From the NCBI GenBank assembly GCA_030248225.1, contig JASANE010028542.1:62001-126000 (forward strand): 64,000 bases of DNA, written 5' to 3'. The notes under the pieces are model-generated. The model was given only the letters and a program-made list of their open reading frames with translations, made no database searches and had not been told where the DNA came from. Positions 23,601 through 36,520 of this stretch are shown here, one piece after another. This DNA comes from Trileptium ribeirensis. Taxonomy: Eukaryota; Nematoda; Enoplea; Enoplida; Thoracostomopsidae. How positions within the stretch are numbered: position 1 is the stretch's first letter; every line of letters begins with the position of its first letter. A program made the position numbers and the translations under genes.

Positions 23601-25237
23601 CTATACCAGTCTAAAAATTAATTCCTTTAATTTTAAATTAAGTCCTTTAATTAATGCCTCTGTGAAGTTATCGGACGTTATTACTCTCTGTTCGTGGCGT
23701 TCAAGGCGCACATGCTTACGACTTGGCTGTTTGGATGGCTTATATGGCGTGGAAGCCAGCTTCTTAGCAAGAATGTCAGTAATCGAAGTGCAGCGACGTA
23801 TTGACGGTGAAGAGGAGACCGAGCTTAATGGGGTAGCACCGGATGGGAATAGCTGTCGAGAGCAACCAGAGGAATGTTCTGATGACACAAATACTTGGTT
23901 CGAAGCGGACGGCACTGGCGATGCATTAGTAGTCGCTTCTGAAGCGTTATCCGCATGAGCAGCCGCTTCTGCGATGGCTGCTGCTTTATTAGGACTGCTA
24001 ACAGGAGTTTCAGGGTGCGCTTTTTGATATTGCAGCGATTTGTCTGCAGGAAATAATTTAACATCGTATTTGAGCCGGTTAACAGGGAACAAACCCGTCT
24101 TCCGGAAACCACTTTTGATACTATCGCTCGGCAATCTGTCATCAAAGATTTGTGACAGTAGTTGGACAAACTCTGATTTTGATAATCTCCGACTACGGTT
24201 TGGATCGGATGCCCATTTGTGCAAACGTTTGTTCCGGTTGGATTTGAGCCCTCGGAAACACCCTACATCTAGGGGCTGCAACCGATCCGACGTGTGGGGT
24301 GGAAGAGTGATGATAGTGATGTTTTCTTTTCTAGCTTTAGTTATGACATCTAGGCTAACGTGTGTTGCGTGCCCATCGCATACCAGAATTAATGGCCGCT
24401 TGCCTGCAGTAAATTCGCAGAAGTGCTCAAACAACTGCGAAAACACGGCACTATCTTGCCACCCCTTTTGGGACCAGCAATACAATGTTCCAGGATAATC
24501 GTCTACTGGGTGCCAATGTTCAAGCGGTCGTTTACCTTGGAAGATTATAGCCGGTGGCATGCGGGTACCAGCAGCTGACACTGCAGCGACTATTGTTGCA
24601 TGCTCTCACCCCGTACTCTCGCTGATTCGATCAACCTTTTCGCCCTGTCCAGCAAGTACTCTAACCTTGCTGGCATCGCTACACAGACTAGTTTCGTCTA
24701 TGTTCCAGATGTTTCCTGGCTTGTTTACAAGTCCCAAACAGGAGATAAAGTGTTCTATAATGTCATAGAACTCATAGATGGAGTCAGGATCCGACGCAGC
24801 TTGGGCCCTAGCACGCTGCAATAGCTGGGGCATCTTTAGAGATATACCCCAACGCTCGCAAAACAAACGACGCCAATCTGGTCCTGGTCGTCCGTTTGTA
24901 AACACAGGCTTAATTTTGTTTTCAGATATATATTCCTGCGCCAAGTCTAGTAGCTCATCGCTTGATAAGCCGAATCCACACCTGTTCATTAGTTTTATAC
25001 AAGATGAGATTTCTACTTCAATTTCTAGAGACAGTTCTAGAGACCGGTGACCAGCCTTAAAGCCCGCATTAGGATCTTCGACGTGCAAGATAAGTGTAGA
25101 ACGGGGCACTCCAAAAGTTGTTGACGCAGTATGCTTAGACATCCCATTCTTAATAGCATCTAGTGCAGCGCGCAATTTATTTATGCGATTAGAAATAGTT
25201 TCTGGATAATTTTTTTGGGTCTATTATTACGTACCAT
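23601..25237 (-). pseudogene. Tigger/pogo-like (DDE_1) transposase, two disabling changes
   Basis: Frame from ATG at 25237 to about 23601, roughly 545 codons, close to the usual length. It is a cut-and-paste transposase of the Tc1/mariner/pogo group, acting in the nucleus. The N-terminal helix-turn-helix has GMSKHTAS and FGVPRSTL. The catalytic acidic residues appear as WNIDETS (near 24698), LVCDGHATH (near 24376) and LQPLDVGCF (near 24268), giving a third Asp about 36 residues after the second. The tail is Ser/Ala-rich. Two lesions: a one-base frameshift in an A-run near 25215, just after the start, and an in-frame TGA at 24608-24606. Everything else is open, so the insertion is young compared with its neighbours. 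Clear terminal inverted repeats were not found. Confidence 0.85.
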
Positions 25238-25397
25238 AGCTAATATATAATTATTGCTGAAACGCATTAATAATAGATATATATAGCGTTGTAGGAAATG
25301 TGCATAATATATAACACATATATAAGTACCTATGTAAGTAACATGTCTTTCGAAACATAGTAGCCGTAACATATATGTGAACTTTGAGCGCGGATCA

Positions 25398-25830
25398 GAA
25401 TAGCCCCACGCTGGGGAGGTCAGTATTGCCCCACACCCCTTTTTTTGGTTGGGGCTATTATGACCCCCATAAAAAATTTAACAGGGAACGCTAAGTAGGT
25501 GACTTTGAACTTGACTCACACTTTCAACCGAACAGCTTGCCTACGTTACCAATCAAATTCTACTTTTTAATTTTTTCAACAGAAGGAATAGTGATAATTT
25601 CCCAAAACACCTATATTTGGCTACCGGGCCGAAAAAGCAGCGCCTTTTGCATTTTTATTTGTGTATCAGGTGCAAGGCAGAAAACAATGGTCATATTTGT
25701 GGCACATATCAATGGGAAGATAGGCAATCCACAGCACTTTAAAATATTTGGAAATTCGCTGACATGACTGATTTAGTAGATGGGGTCATAATAGCCCCAT
25801 TTTGGCATGGGGGTCATAATAGCCCCACCT
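25398..25830. mobile_element. MITE-like block with repeated GGGGCTATTATGACCCCC
   Basis: The 18-bp motif GGGGCTATTATGACCCCC at 25451-25468 recurs exactly inverted at 25809-25826, with further variants at 25781-25800 and 25398-25430. Arrangement of direct and inverted copies at both ends resembles a non-autonomous DNA element. It lies immediately 5' of the Tigger-like transposase and could be part of its terminal region. Confidence 0.5.
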
Positions 25831-25834
25831 GACT

Positions 25835-28135
25835 TGACTATATATACATTTTTGTGCCAAACAATTTTGATATCTTCTAGACGTGCTATTATAGCATCAA
25901 ATCAGAACATGTTAGCATTAAAATACGAATACAGTTAGTCTGGAAACCAAGGTGAGATATGTAATGTCAGTGTCAAATGGTATCGCATTCGGACAGTAAT
26001 AGTTAGCTACTTTGTAAATAGCGAATACAGACTAAGGCTCAGTGGCTTAATCGGATTTACACAGATCATATTAGGTAAACTTATGCGAATTTTTGTTATA
26101 GACATCGGATAATATATTTTTGCTATTTACAAGGGTATATATACGGTAGCGTCAACATATTCGAGTTATTCTGAGAATATTGCTAGGTTAAGTCGGTAGT
26201 TGTGATACTGCATGAAAGAAATCTGGTAGGTGGTTGATTTAGTTGTTACATTTAACGCCAGTTCGATCTGGAAGTTGTAAATGGTTGATACCGATATATC
26301 AGACTAATGGTATTGAATCACATATTTATTGCATAAAATTCAAGAGTACTCATGGAATGGTTTCCATATAGCTGTTAAATGTTATATTTAAAACAAATTA
26401 CTAAAAATTCAGCGAACTGAACAATCCAATGCATATTAGAGTAAGGCCGGTCGAATGAGTAGTAATTACCTCTTAATTGTGTGAGATAAATTTCGTTAAG
26501 CCATTAACTTATGCCTTGCCCTAAGGTTAATTGCGATGACATGAAATAGCCAAACCAATATGCAACGAACTGTATACAAATAGCAATGATATATGCAAAG
26601 AATGTATTATCAACATTAATACGTCAATTACCATCCGTGACACCGATCTGTGGCATACCTTCAACATTGTCCGAATGTCAAGAAAGAATACTGATCAACG
26701 CTATATTGCCGAGAGTCTACGTACTAAGTCGCATATTTTGAAGGCTGAATACTTTATCAAAAACTTAAAGCGTAAGAACCATGGGTTGCGCAGGGTTAAC
26801 ATTACACATCTGCTTAACCATCGGTTATACGCATACCAGCCTTGGTGCATGTAGTAAAAGGTAAAATTGTTGAATTAATTTGTACTGTGTAACATTGAGA
26901 TAAAGATTTCTTAAGTACGAAATATAGGAACTACGGGTTGCGTATGGTCAACCGAACACACATTCCCATAGCAATCAGTCATGTTAATACCAGCTCGGGT
27001 GTAGTGTAATAAACGGTAAAAAGTTGAGGTAATTTATGCTGTGTAACCTCATACAAAGGTTTATAATGGGTGGATAACTTTAGAGTCGTCAACGTTCTCT
27101 ATACAATAGCCGGACCATATTTTAGTAGGATAGATAAATTATCGACATACGTACCTACCATGAACGTATAAGAGCTGTTGGACGCATTAAGTTAACAGAT
27201 TGCACAGCCGCGTATCAGTTAGCTTCGCGAATGTTCATCTAGGTGCTTATTAGTGAGAAGGTTGATAAAGGAATAGGTATTTACTTTGGATGCGATAGAT
27301 TGTAAAACTTTCGATTTTAGTCGATCTTTGTTTTCGATATTGCCCTTGTCACCAACTTGATACTGGAAAATTTATTAAATCGAATATTTAATAATTTGGT
27401 CCTTGGTCGCTGGCGGGTAGCTTGCATATGTTTTAAAAGTTAATGAAATGTATAAACACTGGCATTCAAATAATGTAAAAACGGGGACCAGCATCTATGG
27501 GAATCTATGTGATCTCAATGGGATCCGGTCATTCATCAGAATTATTATTTAACCAATTACAATCCATAACTATCTTAGTTGTAAGTGAGACCTAGCCCTA
27601 TCGGGTATTGGTTACATCATTTGACCTCTGTATTAAGTACATTGGTGCGGTTTATCCGCTTATATGCTTAAAATTTTGACAGCTTCTTAGAAAGTGGATA
27701 TATAATATATAGTCCCTACTACTGATCTCCCGTTATTAAGAATAGACATTTTACCTCAGCATATTTCCATGGCAATTGGAAATACTACTGCTCTAGCTTA
27801 TTCTTGGTTTTTCACTTCAATTTCAAACCTACAGAACATCCCTTTAGATACTCGTTCAGGTCAACATCTGCCCTATTCTTGTAGCTGCGATGCATATGTA
27901 CATAATCATTGGACGAACTTTGTATTTATAAACTAATCTAGTTGGTGTTATTCTTTAATATGATTCAGACTAAGCTTGATTAAATGTCATAGTACCTTTC
28001 ACTCTAAAATCTAGCTACGAAATCAGTCTAAGCCACATGTAAATAAGTTTAGTTCATTGGAAAATACTATTTCCTCTCATTAAAACTTATAACGTAGATG
28101 ATTATACCTCATTTACGGCAATACACCAATCGATG
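25835..28135. other. Unassigned AT-rich DNA with a local duplication
   Basis: An imperfect direct duplication of about 155 bp spans 26765-27065 (shared blocks GGGTTGCG, ATACCAGC, TGTGTAAC). No coding frame or known element recognised. Confidence 0.3.
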
Positions 28136-28139
28136 CAGA

Positions 28140-28855
28140 ACTCAGTAAGACCATCACAGTCAAATTGCATGGAGCCAAAAAAAGTCAGGATTCTGGCGAG
28201 TGATACGCCGTGCTAATTGCAGGTCATCTGCGCATTTGAAGATTGCACCTGACACATATTCGTCTGCGTCATCTATGAATATTAGAAAAAGCAAAGGGAA
28301 GAAAACCGAGCCCTGAGGCACACCACTAGTGACCTCGCACCACGTAGATTCCGCTCCGTGTTGAGATGAACGAACTGTCGCCGATTTGTCAAGTAGCTAC
28401 GAAGCCAAAGCAGCAAGTTACCACAAATCCCATAGATTTCTACTTCCTTCAGCAACGCCTCATGGTTGACAGTATCGAATGCCTTTCGAAAGTTTACATA
28501 GATAACATCAAGCCAGTCATTTGAGTCAACACTCTTCGTAGCAAAATTAAAATACTCTAATAATTGAGAGGTTGTGGATCTCTTTGACACGAATCTGTGT
28601 TGTGACGAGTAGATCAGATTGTTTCGTGATAAATAAGTTACTAGTTGATCCCGTACTATAGTTTCCATTACTTTGCTGGCAGCGGTCGTGAGACTAATGG
28701 GTCTATAGTTACTGCAAAGTGATTTGTCGCCTTTACCTTTATAGATCGGTACCACTTTCGCGTCCTTCCAAGCCGAAGGAAACACCGCCGATGTCATGGA
28801 CCAATTGAAAACATCTGACAAATATCCAGATTTTATTACTAAAATTCATCTTGCG
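28140..28855 (-). pseudogene. LINE (jockey/CR1-like) reverse transcriptase fragment
   Basis: An RT domain fragment with KDAKVVPIYKGKGD, NYRPISLTTAASKVME, RKAFDTVNHEALL and, after a frameshift near 28300, SGVPQGSV and the ADD active-site box (near 28223-28231). The first catalytic aspartate, normally in a DFxKAFD motif, is replaced by Asn (VNFRKAFD), so it could not polymerise even without the frameshift. The endonuclease and N-terminal regions are missing: the element is 5'-truncated where it meets the Penelope-like element at about 28855. Confidence 0.8.
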
Positions 28856-31454
28856 TGGTTTTAGACTATCGGGTAAAATTCTTTATATAATTTCCTGAAA
28901 ACATCGTTATCGTTGATCAATGTGAGATCATCGATATATCTGTAGGTATTATGAAAGGGTTCACATTGTCGATTCGCAACTTCACATTCTTGAGCAAAAA
29001 GTTACTTTCATAATTTGCGTAAACATAAATTACTAATGTATGGGGCAGCGTCAGTACCCATTGGGATTCCGATGCTTTGTTTGTACGTATACTTTATTAC
29101 CGAACATGAAAAAAGTCTTCTTAACAAGCATGTCTAGTATGTCAAGTATATCACATATATTTAAGTAATAGTTTTCCGGCCTGCTATTCTTATTGTAGGT
29201 CCAGAAAGTTTTGAATTTGGAAACATATACGAATAAGTTATCATTTTTGTTGAAAGCAACTTTAAGTTCAAGTTATTTAAGTTTTAACTTTATTTTTTTA
29301 AGTTGCTTAAAATTTGTGATTATATCATCATGCGGGAGAGTGGTATATAGCGTAGTAAAATCATAAGTGTTGATAGTTCGAAATTGCATATCCGATTTAG
29401 ATAATCAAATTTCTCCAGAATTTTATGGTTACTGTTAATGATCCAGCCTAGTTTGTGCCAGTACTTTTTTTAGGGTGTTACCGCGTTTGTTTAGTTTGCA
29501 GTGTTTAGTGTGTAGGAAGTTCTAGGTCACAATCATGTGTTTGTATATCGAATCTTTGATTAATCCTTATCAAGTGCTTAATTACCGACTGTTTTGGTAG
29601 ATTAATTTTTTCATAGGTTGTATGTATATCCATTGACCTTGCGTTCCAGTTCCTGTCGAATCTGTTCGATATAGATTTTTCTTGCATATGAAAGAGTAGT
29701 TTTGGTAGCTTTATCAGTCACAGTAATAACACACACTTTTCTTTTAAATTTTTAGCGTATTACTGGTTCTTAAATTAAGAAAATCCTGATAAATCCCATG
29801 AGAAGAATCGACTAAATTGTGTCTAGTCTTAAACCAACATTGTCCATGAATATTTTAGCCCAGTTATCAAGAATTTCTGATGGTATATCTGTCCTGGATT
29901 TTGCTAGATCACAATACAGATTAATATCAGAAGAGAGACTATTGAGAAATTTATCTGGACAAAAAATATCATTACACCTGTACTTCGAACTTTCTTAAAA
30001 ATGTTTCGTAATCCTTTATCATGAACAATATCTAGATCACCGCAAATAACGTGTCCATAATGGTAGTTTGCTAATGGGTTTGAAGCACAGGTACAACTAA
30101 TGCTTTCAGCAATATTGTCCGCATTACTTACAAATGGTATTTCTATAGTTGAAAATAAGAGAGCATAAGGGTTTGTTATATTTGAAGGAAACAACAGATT
30201 TTATACGTTTCTTATTTTTTTATCGACATGAAAATTAACAGGCCAATAGTCGACCATTTCAGGTTGTTTCATTATTTTATTAAGCCAAAAAAATCGTGAA
30301 AAATTCTATGTTTAAAATTTATGACCATGTATTGTTTATCTTTATTATAGGATCCAGGTTTTTTTAAAGTTAATTCATATTTATAGTCTATAAGGTCAGA
30401 CAAAATACTTTTAACAGATTCGGGTAATTGACAACTGGGGTCTGAAAAAGTGCTAAGTAGGGTGGCTATATTTCTATTACTACTGTTTAACACAGTGTTT
30501 ATTATTCTACGTTTAAAAGATATACAGTCACTTCCGTGAGCGGAGTACAGGTCCTCAGCAATATTCATCTCGATATAGTTTGCGAATACTGCTACCCCGT
30601 CTTGGTCCACTTTTCTTTGTTCATTTACTGTGAAATTTGAGAAAACTAGGATTACGTATTACGAAGATTGAAAAAGATGGATTTTTTCATCTATTTCTAC
30701 GAACTTATATATCGTTCAGGCCGTAAGGTAGTTTGCTACAGAGTCTACCTATCCAGAAGGATTCACGCGAGCGTCTGTATTTATTACTGTAGCGTCTGTA
30801 TGTAATTTATATTGGGGTTCGAGGCTGTCTTCAATTTTTTCAATGATCTGGACTCTCATATCGGAAGGTTAACATACGCCATTGTTGAAATGGTCAACCA
30901 GGGTTTTACTACGTTTGTTATTATTTTTCAAAACAGCATTTTTATGCTCCCTGAAACGTTCTTTGAGTGATCTACGGGTTTCGCCTATATACTGTATATT
31001 GCATTTAGCGCATGAAATTAAATATATAATATCTCTAGTTTCACAGTTTTGTAGTATGTTTAGAGGTTGTGTGTGCATTGGTAATGTAATCAAATATTTG
31101 GAAACAATTTTTATAGAAAGCCGTTGAAAGTTTTGGGCCAGGCTGTACATGTTGGCACGTAAGCCAAACTGATTTACAATGGGTATTGAAGGCCTTGTTA
31201 GGCATAACTGAGTTATTAGTTGTAGTCTGCTCAAGTCCAGAGTGGCAAAATCGGTCTGAAGTGGAAGGCCGGGAACGAACTCCCCCATTATGGCCTTCCG
31301 GTATAATAGGGCAGGTTGTTTCTGAGATTGTAAGCGCCCCCTGTCTACTTAAAGCCTGCAGTGTACTAGGGGCCACTATTATTTTTGTACTGTTCATGAA
31401 TAAAGGGTTGGCATGTTTAAGATAAAGGGTGCCCAAGACCTTTAAAACCACCAA
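28856..31454 (-). pseudogene. Penelope-like retroelement with N-terminal GIY-YIG endonuclease (Naiad-like), decayed
   Basis: On the minus strand the order is: an N-terminal linker; a GIY-YIG nuclease (31100-30720) with DIIYLISCAKC, IQYIGETRRSLKERF and, further on, ESFWIGRLCSKLPYGLND; a segment with CTCASNPLANYHYGHVICGD (about 30100); then the reverse transcriptase with SIGIPMGTDAAPY and the active-site YRYIDDLTLI (near 28927-28940). In most Penelope elements the nuclease follows the RT; the permuted order is that of the Naiad/Chlamys clade described in invertebrates and algae. Stops and shifts interrupt it at several places (for example a TAA after NNGVC near 30869). The 3' end is lost at the LINE junction. 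Confidence 0.8.
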
Positions 31455-31845
31455 TTATAAGCGGTGGCCCTAGCCTTTGGATTAAAAAACCCTTGCCCGC
31501 AATGACGTATATAGTTAGTAAAGAAAATTGATGCATTTTATTCATATTATGCTGAAAATAAGTGAAATCTAGAATAAAAAAAGAAGGAGAATATAAAAAA
31601 GTAGGAAGCGATTAATAAATAAAAATCTGCCGAAACTAAATTTGGGTTTTGGTGGGTTTGGGTTTGAAATGGTTTTTGGGTGGGTTTGGGCCTGGAAACC
31701 TCTTGCGTAGCCTGGGGAACATCAGACACAGAAAACTGTTATATTTTTAACTATTGGTGGGGTAGGGTTGAAGGGTTATTTTTATGACGGCTATCGGAAG
31801 TTAAATGTGGAAGGGAATCGCCACTGAAGAATGTGTAGTTCGAGG
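31455..31845 (-). mobile_element. Internal fragment adjoining LTR copy 3
   Basis: The minus strand after the LTR reads CTTCAGTGGCGATTCCC and CCGATAGCCGTCATAAAAA, matching the start of the internal region of the element at 22667. The purine-rich GGTGGGTTTGGG tract (plus strand) recurs in altered form at 33110-33190. Confidence 0.4.
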
Positions 31846-32491
31846 TGTGGCCAGTAGTATGCCAAAGGGATAGTTCGAAGTTCGAATGACACGCGTTCTT
31901 TATTTACGTGATCTACGACTATGCTTTAAATGTTGCGCTGCTGTGTGGCTATACTCTAAGCACTGCTGGTTCAGAAATGTGAGAACCAAAGATGTAGCAG
32001 AAAATGATTAGTAGAATATAAAACGCCAATGCACCATATTTGATATTAACCCGTTACGCTATGTTATAGGCACTATTCTAGTACCGTACTAGCACCGTTC
32101 TACTTAGACCAAGTTCAATACTCCACCGGTAACTTATGTCTGACTCAACCTCTCTTACTACCTCAGCCACCTGAGCGCACTGTTCTAGCTAGTTCTGCTT
32201 TTGAATTAGTGTTCAGATTAGGTTATTTACTCTTTAATAATCTTCTTTTGAGATTGGTACAATCGCCCCCGAGCGCCTAACAGATTGCGTAAAATTTTAG
32301 TGATAAAGATTATGGTTTAGGTTAGCTGATACTTTATTACTCCGAACCGGCCCCCGGACGGCTGGCAGACCAGGTGGTAATGAGGGAATAAGAGATCGCT
32401 CGATGTGGTTATCCGAATCCACACCCTGGGTGTACTCACGAAGTTAACCCCACCTGCTAATGCTCACCCTCGGAGTTCCTCACTCGATACA
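31846..32491 (-). mobile_element. LTR copy 3
   Basis: Minus-strand start TGTATCGAGTGAGG and end CTACTGGCCACA, related throughout to 22667-23550 (shared GCTCACGAAGTTAACCCCA-type block on the plus strand near the 5' end). It is an orphan copy, without a gag frame beside it. Confidence 0.55.
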
Positions 32492-35400
32492 GACCAAGTT
32501 TTTAGATATTACTAAGAGTAATAAATTATCTAGTACGTTACCACTTCTAATACCACTTATTTGCCACCAAAGTTCCTATATTTTTACAAGGAAGGATATT
32601 ACTAACATTATTTAATACTTCGGGTTATAATACTTAAGTGCGAAGTCCCAACATTCACTGATCCGTCCCGTAAATATGCACCGCCAATTAAAAATAAAAT
32701 AAGTAACTCTAACACGCTTCGACATAACGCAATTTTTTGCGTAGATAACTCTAGTCCGTTTTTTAAACACATAAGCCTATAGCGAAACCGTAGACTCCAC
32801 GAGAAACCCGAACTCTAACCTTAAACATTTACGCCGGCATTAATATAAAGCAACCGCAACTTTTAAACTAAGATACATTGACTCTGGTAGCTATGTATAA
32901 AAATGCTGACACAAAAAAATAAAAATGATGGCGTAATTCTTTTAGCCATCAACTCCAACTCCACTCGAACCTAACTGAATAATAATAAAACTAGAAACTA
33001 ATAACATGCTAGCTAACTAAAGAGATCTGTGCGAAATATGCACATATCTTCACGCAAAAATAACAAAATTAAGTATTTAAGAAGTTGGTGGGATAATGGG
33101 CCCAAAATCAGAATTTGGTGAAAAGTTTTTGGTTTTAGGTGGGATTCTGAATTGTTTTTAGGGTGGTTGGGTGGATGTGGGCCGGAAAATCCTTTGTGTT
33201 GCATGGTAGCTTCCGACAAAAACAGCAAATCATAAATTTAATGAAAGCAATTACAAATTTGAAATCCTAGCTATGTAATTGTATTGTTGACTTTATAATC
33301 GACGCAATATGAAGCTCCGAGAAGGATAGAATTCGTTCGGAATGCCCATAGCGCAACCACTACTTGGACATAGCTAATAGTTGTAAAAGGCAAGCTGAGG
33401 GCAATATGTTTGTATCAAAATTATGGGTTACCTAACTGATTATCTTTCTGTTCTTAAAGCTCTTCGTTTGGTACAAAAATTGTGTATCTTCTCGAATGTA
33501 GCGTACAAAGTCCACACAATTTCTCCCAACTACCGTTGGGCCTGTAGCCTACGTGGTCCTAGCGGTGTTTAGTCCCACCGTAGATTACACACGACTAACA
33601 GTTGGTTACTACGATATTTCACAATGCGAGCACCACGGACTATTTATTTTACGAGCTTATTCCTAAGGTCTTAACTTGTAACACTAATAATTCAGACAGT
33701 TTATTTCACACACTATAACAAACTACAAACTCTACACACAGTAAAACAAATAAACGGCTGAACCGTACTCAACTTGATTGCACAACTTCTGAGGCCGACT
33801 GAGGCCCTGATCTAACTGCGTAACCACTTAAATACCCGAGTTATATGTTTACTCCCAATTTTCTCCTTATTGATTTCTCAAAGTGATCGAAATTACGTAA
33901 TAAATTTTCCAAGTTTTACTCTGGTTCCACTCCCCTAAAATTCCCTCTTAAACCTAAGTGAATTTTAGTCGTTAGAGAATGCGTTTCTATGAATTTTCCC
34001 GAATTCTTAAGTATAAACAAAATTTAAGATTTTATGCGAAAATCCAGCAGATACACATACACATATCCGCTAATGTAGGCCTAATGCTTAAGGCACCCAA
34101 CCCTTACACTCAAACCCGATACATTTACAACATATGGCATAGACTCACATGAAACTCTCTTATTTCTGTTTCTCCTGAAATCTCTCTCGAAATTAGCTAA
34201 GTTTTAAATTTGCTCCTACAAACTATAGAAAATTTTTAACCTGCAATAGTACATATATTCCAGCACACAGAAAGCTTATCTAAACACTCATACATACATA
34301 AATACAGCACTTATATACATTGTTTCGATACACAATAAATTCATAACTTATTCATATGTAATTACACATCTCGTATAGATATATACATATACAATACAAA
34401 TACTTTTGTGTACAACATTTTATAACAACAATGTAGACCGTAAACACACAATAAATGTATTGCACAGATGATAAACAAAAAACAAAAAATAAGGTACAAT
34501 ACATCGTTACATTACCCCCTCCACCATCTAAAAATATGTCCCCAAATTTTCCTAACTTTTAGACTATAACCTTTTTTGCATAGAAAGAAACATTAACCAT
34601 ATTCAATACAGCAATCAATCATCGATTAACCTAATCAAAATATTCATTCAAAAATACAATCAACGAATCCATCCATAAAACCAAACATTCATTATTCAAC
34701 AATTTTTTTATAATGGTAAGGATCTTATATTAACAAAATTGTCTTTTTTGACCATTGTCCATTGGCTATCAAGTTGAAACCAATTAACCATCACACTATT
34801 ATCCACCATCGCCATGCTGCACCATATCAACCCGAAATCGCGATAATCGCTCTTTATAAAAGTTTACACCTTCCCGATAGATATATCGTGGCCACAATAT
34901 ACGCACGTAGTAATTAACCCAACCACCACGAACATGAGATTATCGGAAAATAATGTGGTGTAGATACCGGCCTATTTACCAGTGACCGCAGGAAAAGTAA
35001 TCTAGTTGGCCAACACTCGCGTTTACAAATACTTGAATGTTTGACGGTAGGTACAATCACTAATCATCACAGACAACCATCATTTGTACACAATACAACA
35101 GCATGATATCAATTTAGATTTCACGATCATTGTCACATAAAACACGCAAACAAAAATACACACTAAGATAAATGTATAGCTAAAATGATACTTTTGCGTA
35201 ATAATTTACAATAGTGCCATTCATTATTATGTATATTAACTTGTATACCAAACCAACCTATAGCAGGTAGATACTTTCATTTGTAATGAAACTTAAAACA
35301 CATTGCGGTTAAAATTCAAACTTTATATTTTTTATGCTGCTTATATGATGTGAAATACTCATCTATTACTTAAAATTTGTGTCACTTGTTATAACACAAA

Positions 35401-36340
35401 TTTTTGAATTTAAATTATATTACACATTTATCGAAATACTCCTATATTTACATATGACATTATTTCAAATATATGTACAACACAGAAATGCTCACACCTT
35501 TTTGTTCAAAAATTAACGGTTACGATAATCTTAGTGCGTTAAGGAGTTTCTAGCTGATTTTCTTTGTAAGAAAATTCTACTAACTCAGTCATGACTTGCC
35601 AATGCGATATTTAGTGTAAGCTAATCATAAAAATAAAAAGTTCTCTTTTTTTCTGGAAATGTTCGCTTGCTTGGGCTTTGAAAAGCATTGATTTTATAAT
35701 AACGAGAAAAATAAATTCAAAAATATTTTTCACTTGGCACGAAACGGCCGACCCGGGAATATAGAAAAAGGAAATTTTTATTTAATAGACTTTACATAGT
35801 TCGTCATCATCTTGACTTCTGTATTGATCAATATACGACAGTTACCTTATTGATTTTTTAAATATATATATTAGCAGCATTTGTCATACGCCGAGTATTG
35901 TTTCCTAACAGATTCGAACAATTTGTTTATTGGGATGTAGTAAAATCTGTTCATACATAAAAATGTTTGCAGGCCGGCTGATGTTAGTTCTTTTTTATTA
36001 AAATTGGCGTTGATTTATTGCTCGGTTTCGGTGTGAGAATAGCATCGCTTTCGGCAGAACATGTGGTGGTCGTGTCTTATAAAACGATATGTTTGTGAGT
36101 AACAGTATATTGTTGCTCTATTATACATTGCAGCGCAAACGTGCATTCATTCCAATTTATAACTTCTAAACTGCGGAGTGCAGGCACATAACTTGGCTGA
36201 GAACAATAATATTTTTTTGCAAAAACTATATTGATGTACCTTTTTTATTAGACAGCTGCCAAAGCAGCGATAAATATTGTTTTTTATATCACGACATGTT
36301 AGTATAAAACTTTCCATTTGTCAAAAATTTGACGAAATAT
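32492..36340. other. Unassigned AT-rich DNA
   Basis: Contains a diverged copy of the 31630-31740 purine-rich segment at 33110-33200 and long A/T-rich stretches. No exon with convincing splice sites, RNA gene or known transposon was recognised. Confidence 0.3.
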
Positions 36341-36348
36341 GCCGAGGC

Positions 36349-36520
36349 ACACAGGGACATTGCACCCCGTGTGTCACATTATATAGATGTAAACGATACA
36401 CAGGGACTTTATACCCCCTATGTGTCAAATTTCTAAAGTATAGGCACACGAGGATTAATTCCCCTCGCGTGTCTTTTATGTATTGAAGCAGCGACACAGG
36501 GAAGACCAAAGGGGAAAAAA
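36349..36520. repeat. Array of four 48-49 bp units, each able to form a hairpin
   Basis: Units start at 36349, 36398, 36446 and 36494 (ACACAGGG or ACACGAGG). In the first three the unit start pairs with a block about 8 nt later (CCCCGTGTGTC, CCCTATGTGTC, CCTCGCGTGTC). The loop sequences differ while the stems are maintained, including changes on both sides between units 1 and 3. Unit 4 runs into a G/C-rich palindrome (TCCCCCCGGGGGG near 36523). Confidence 0.7.
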
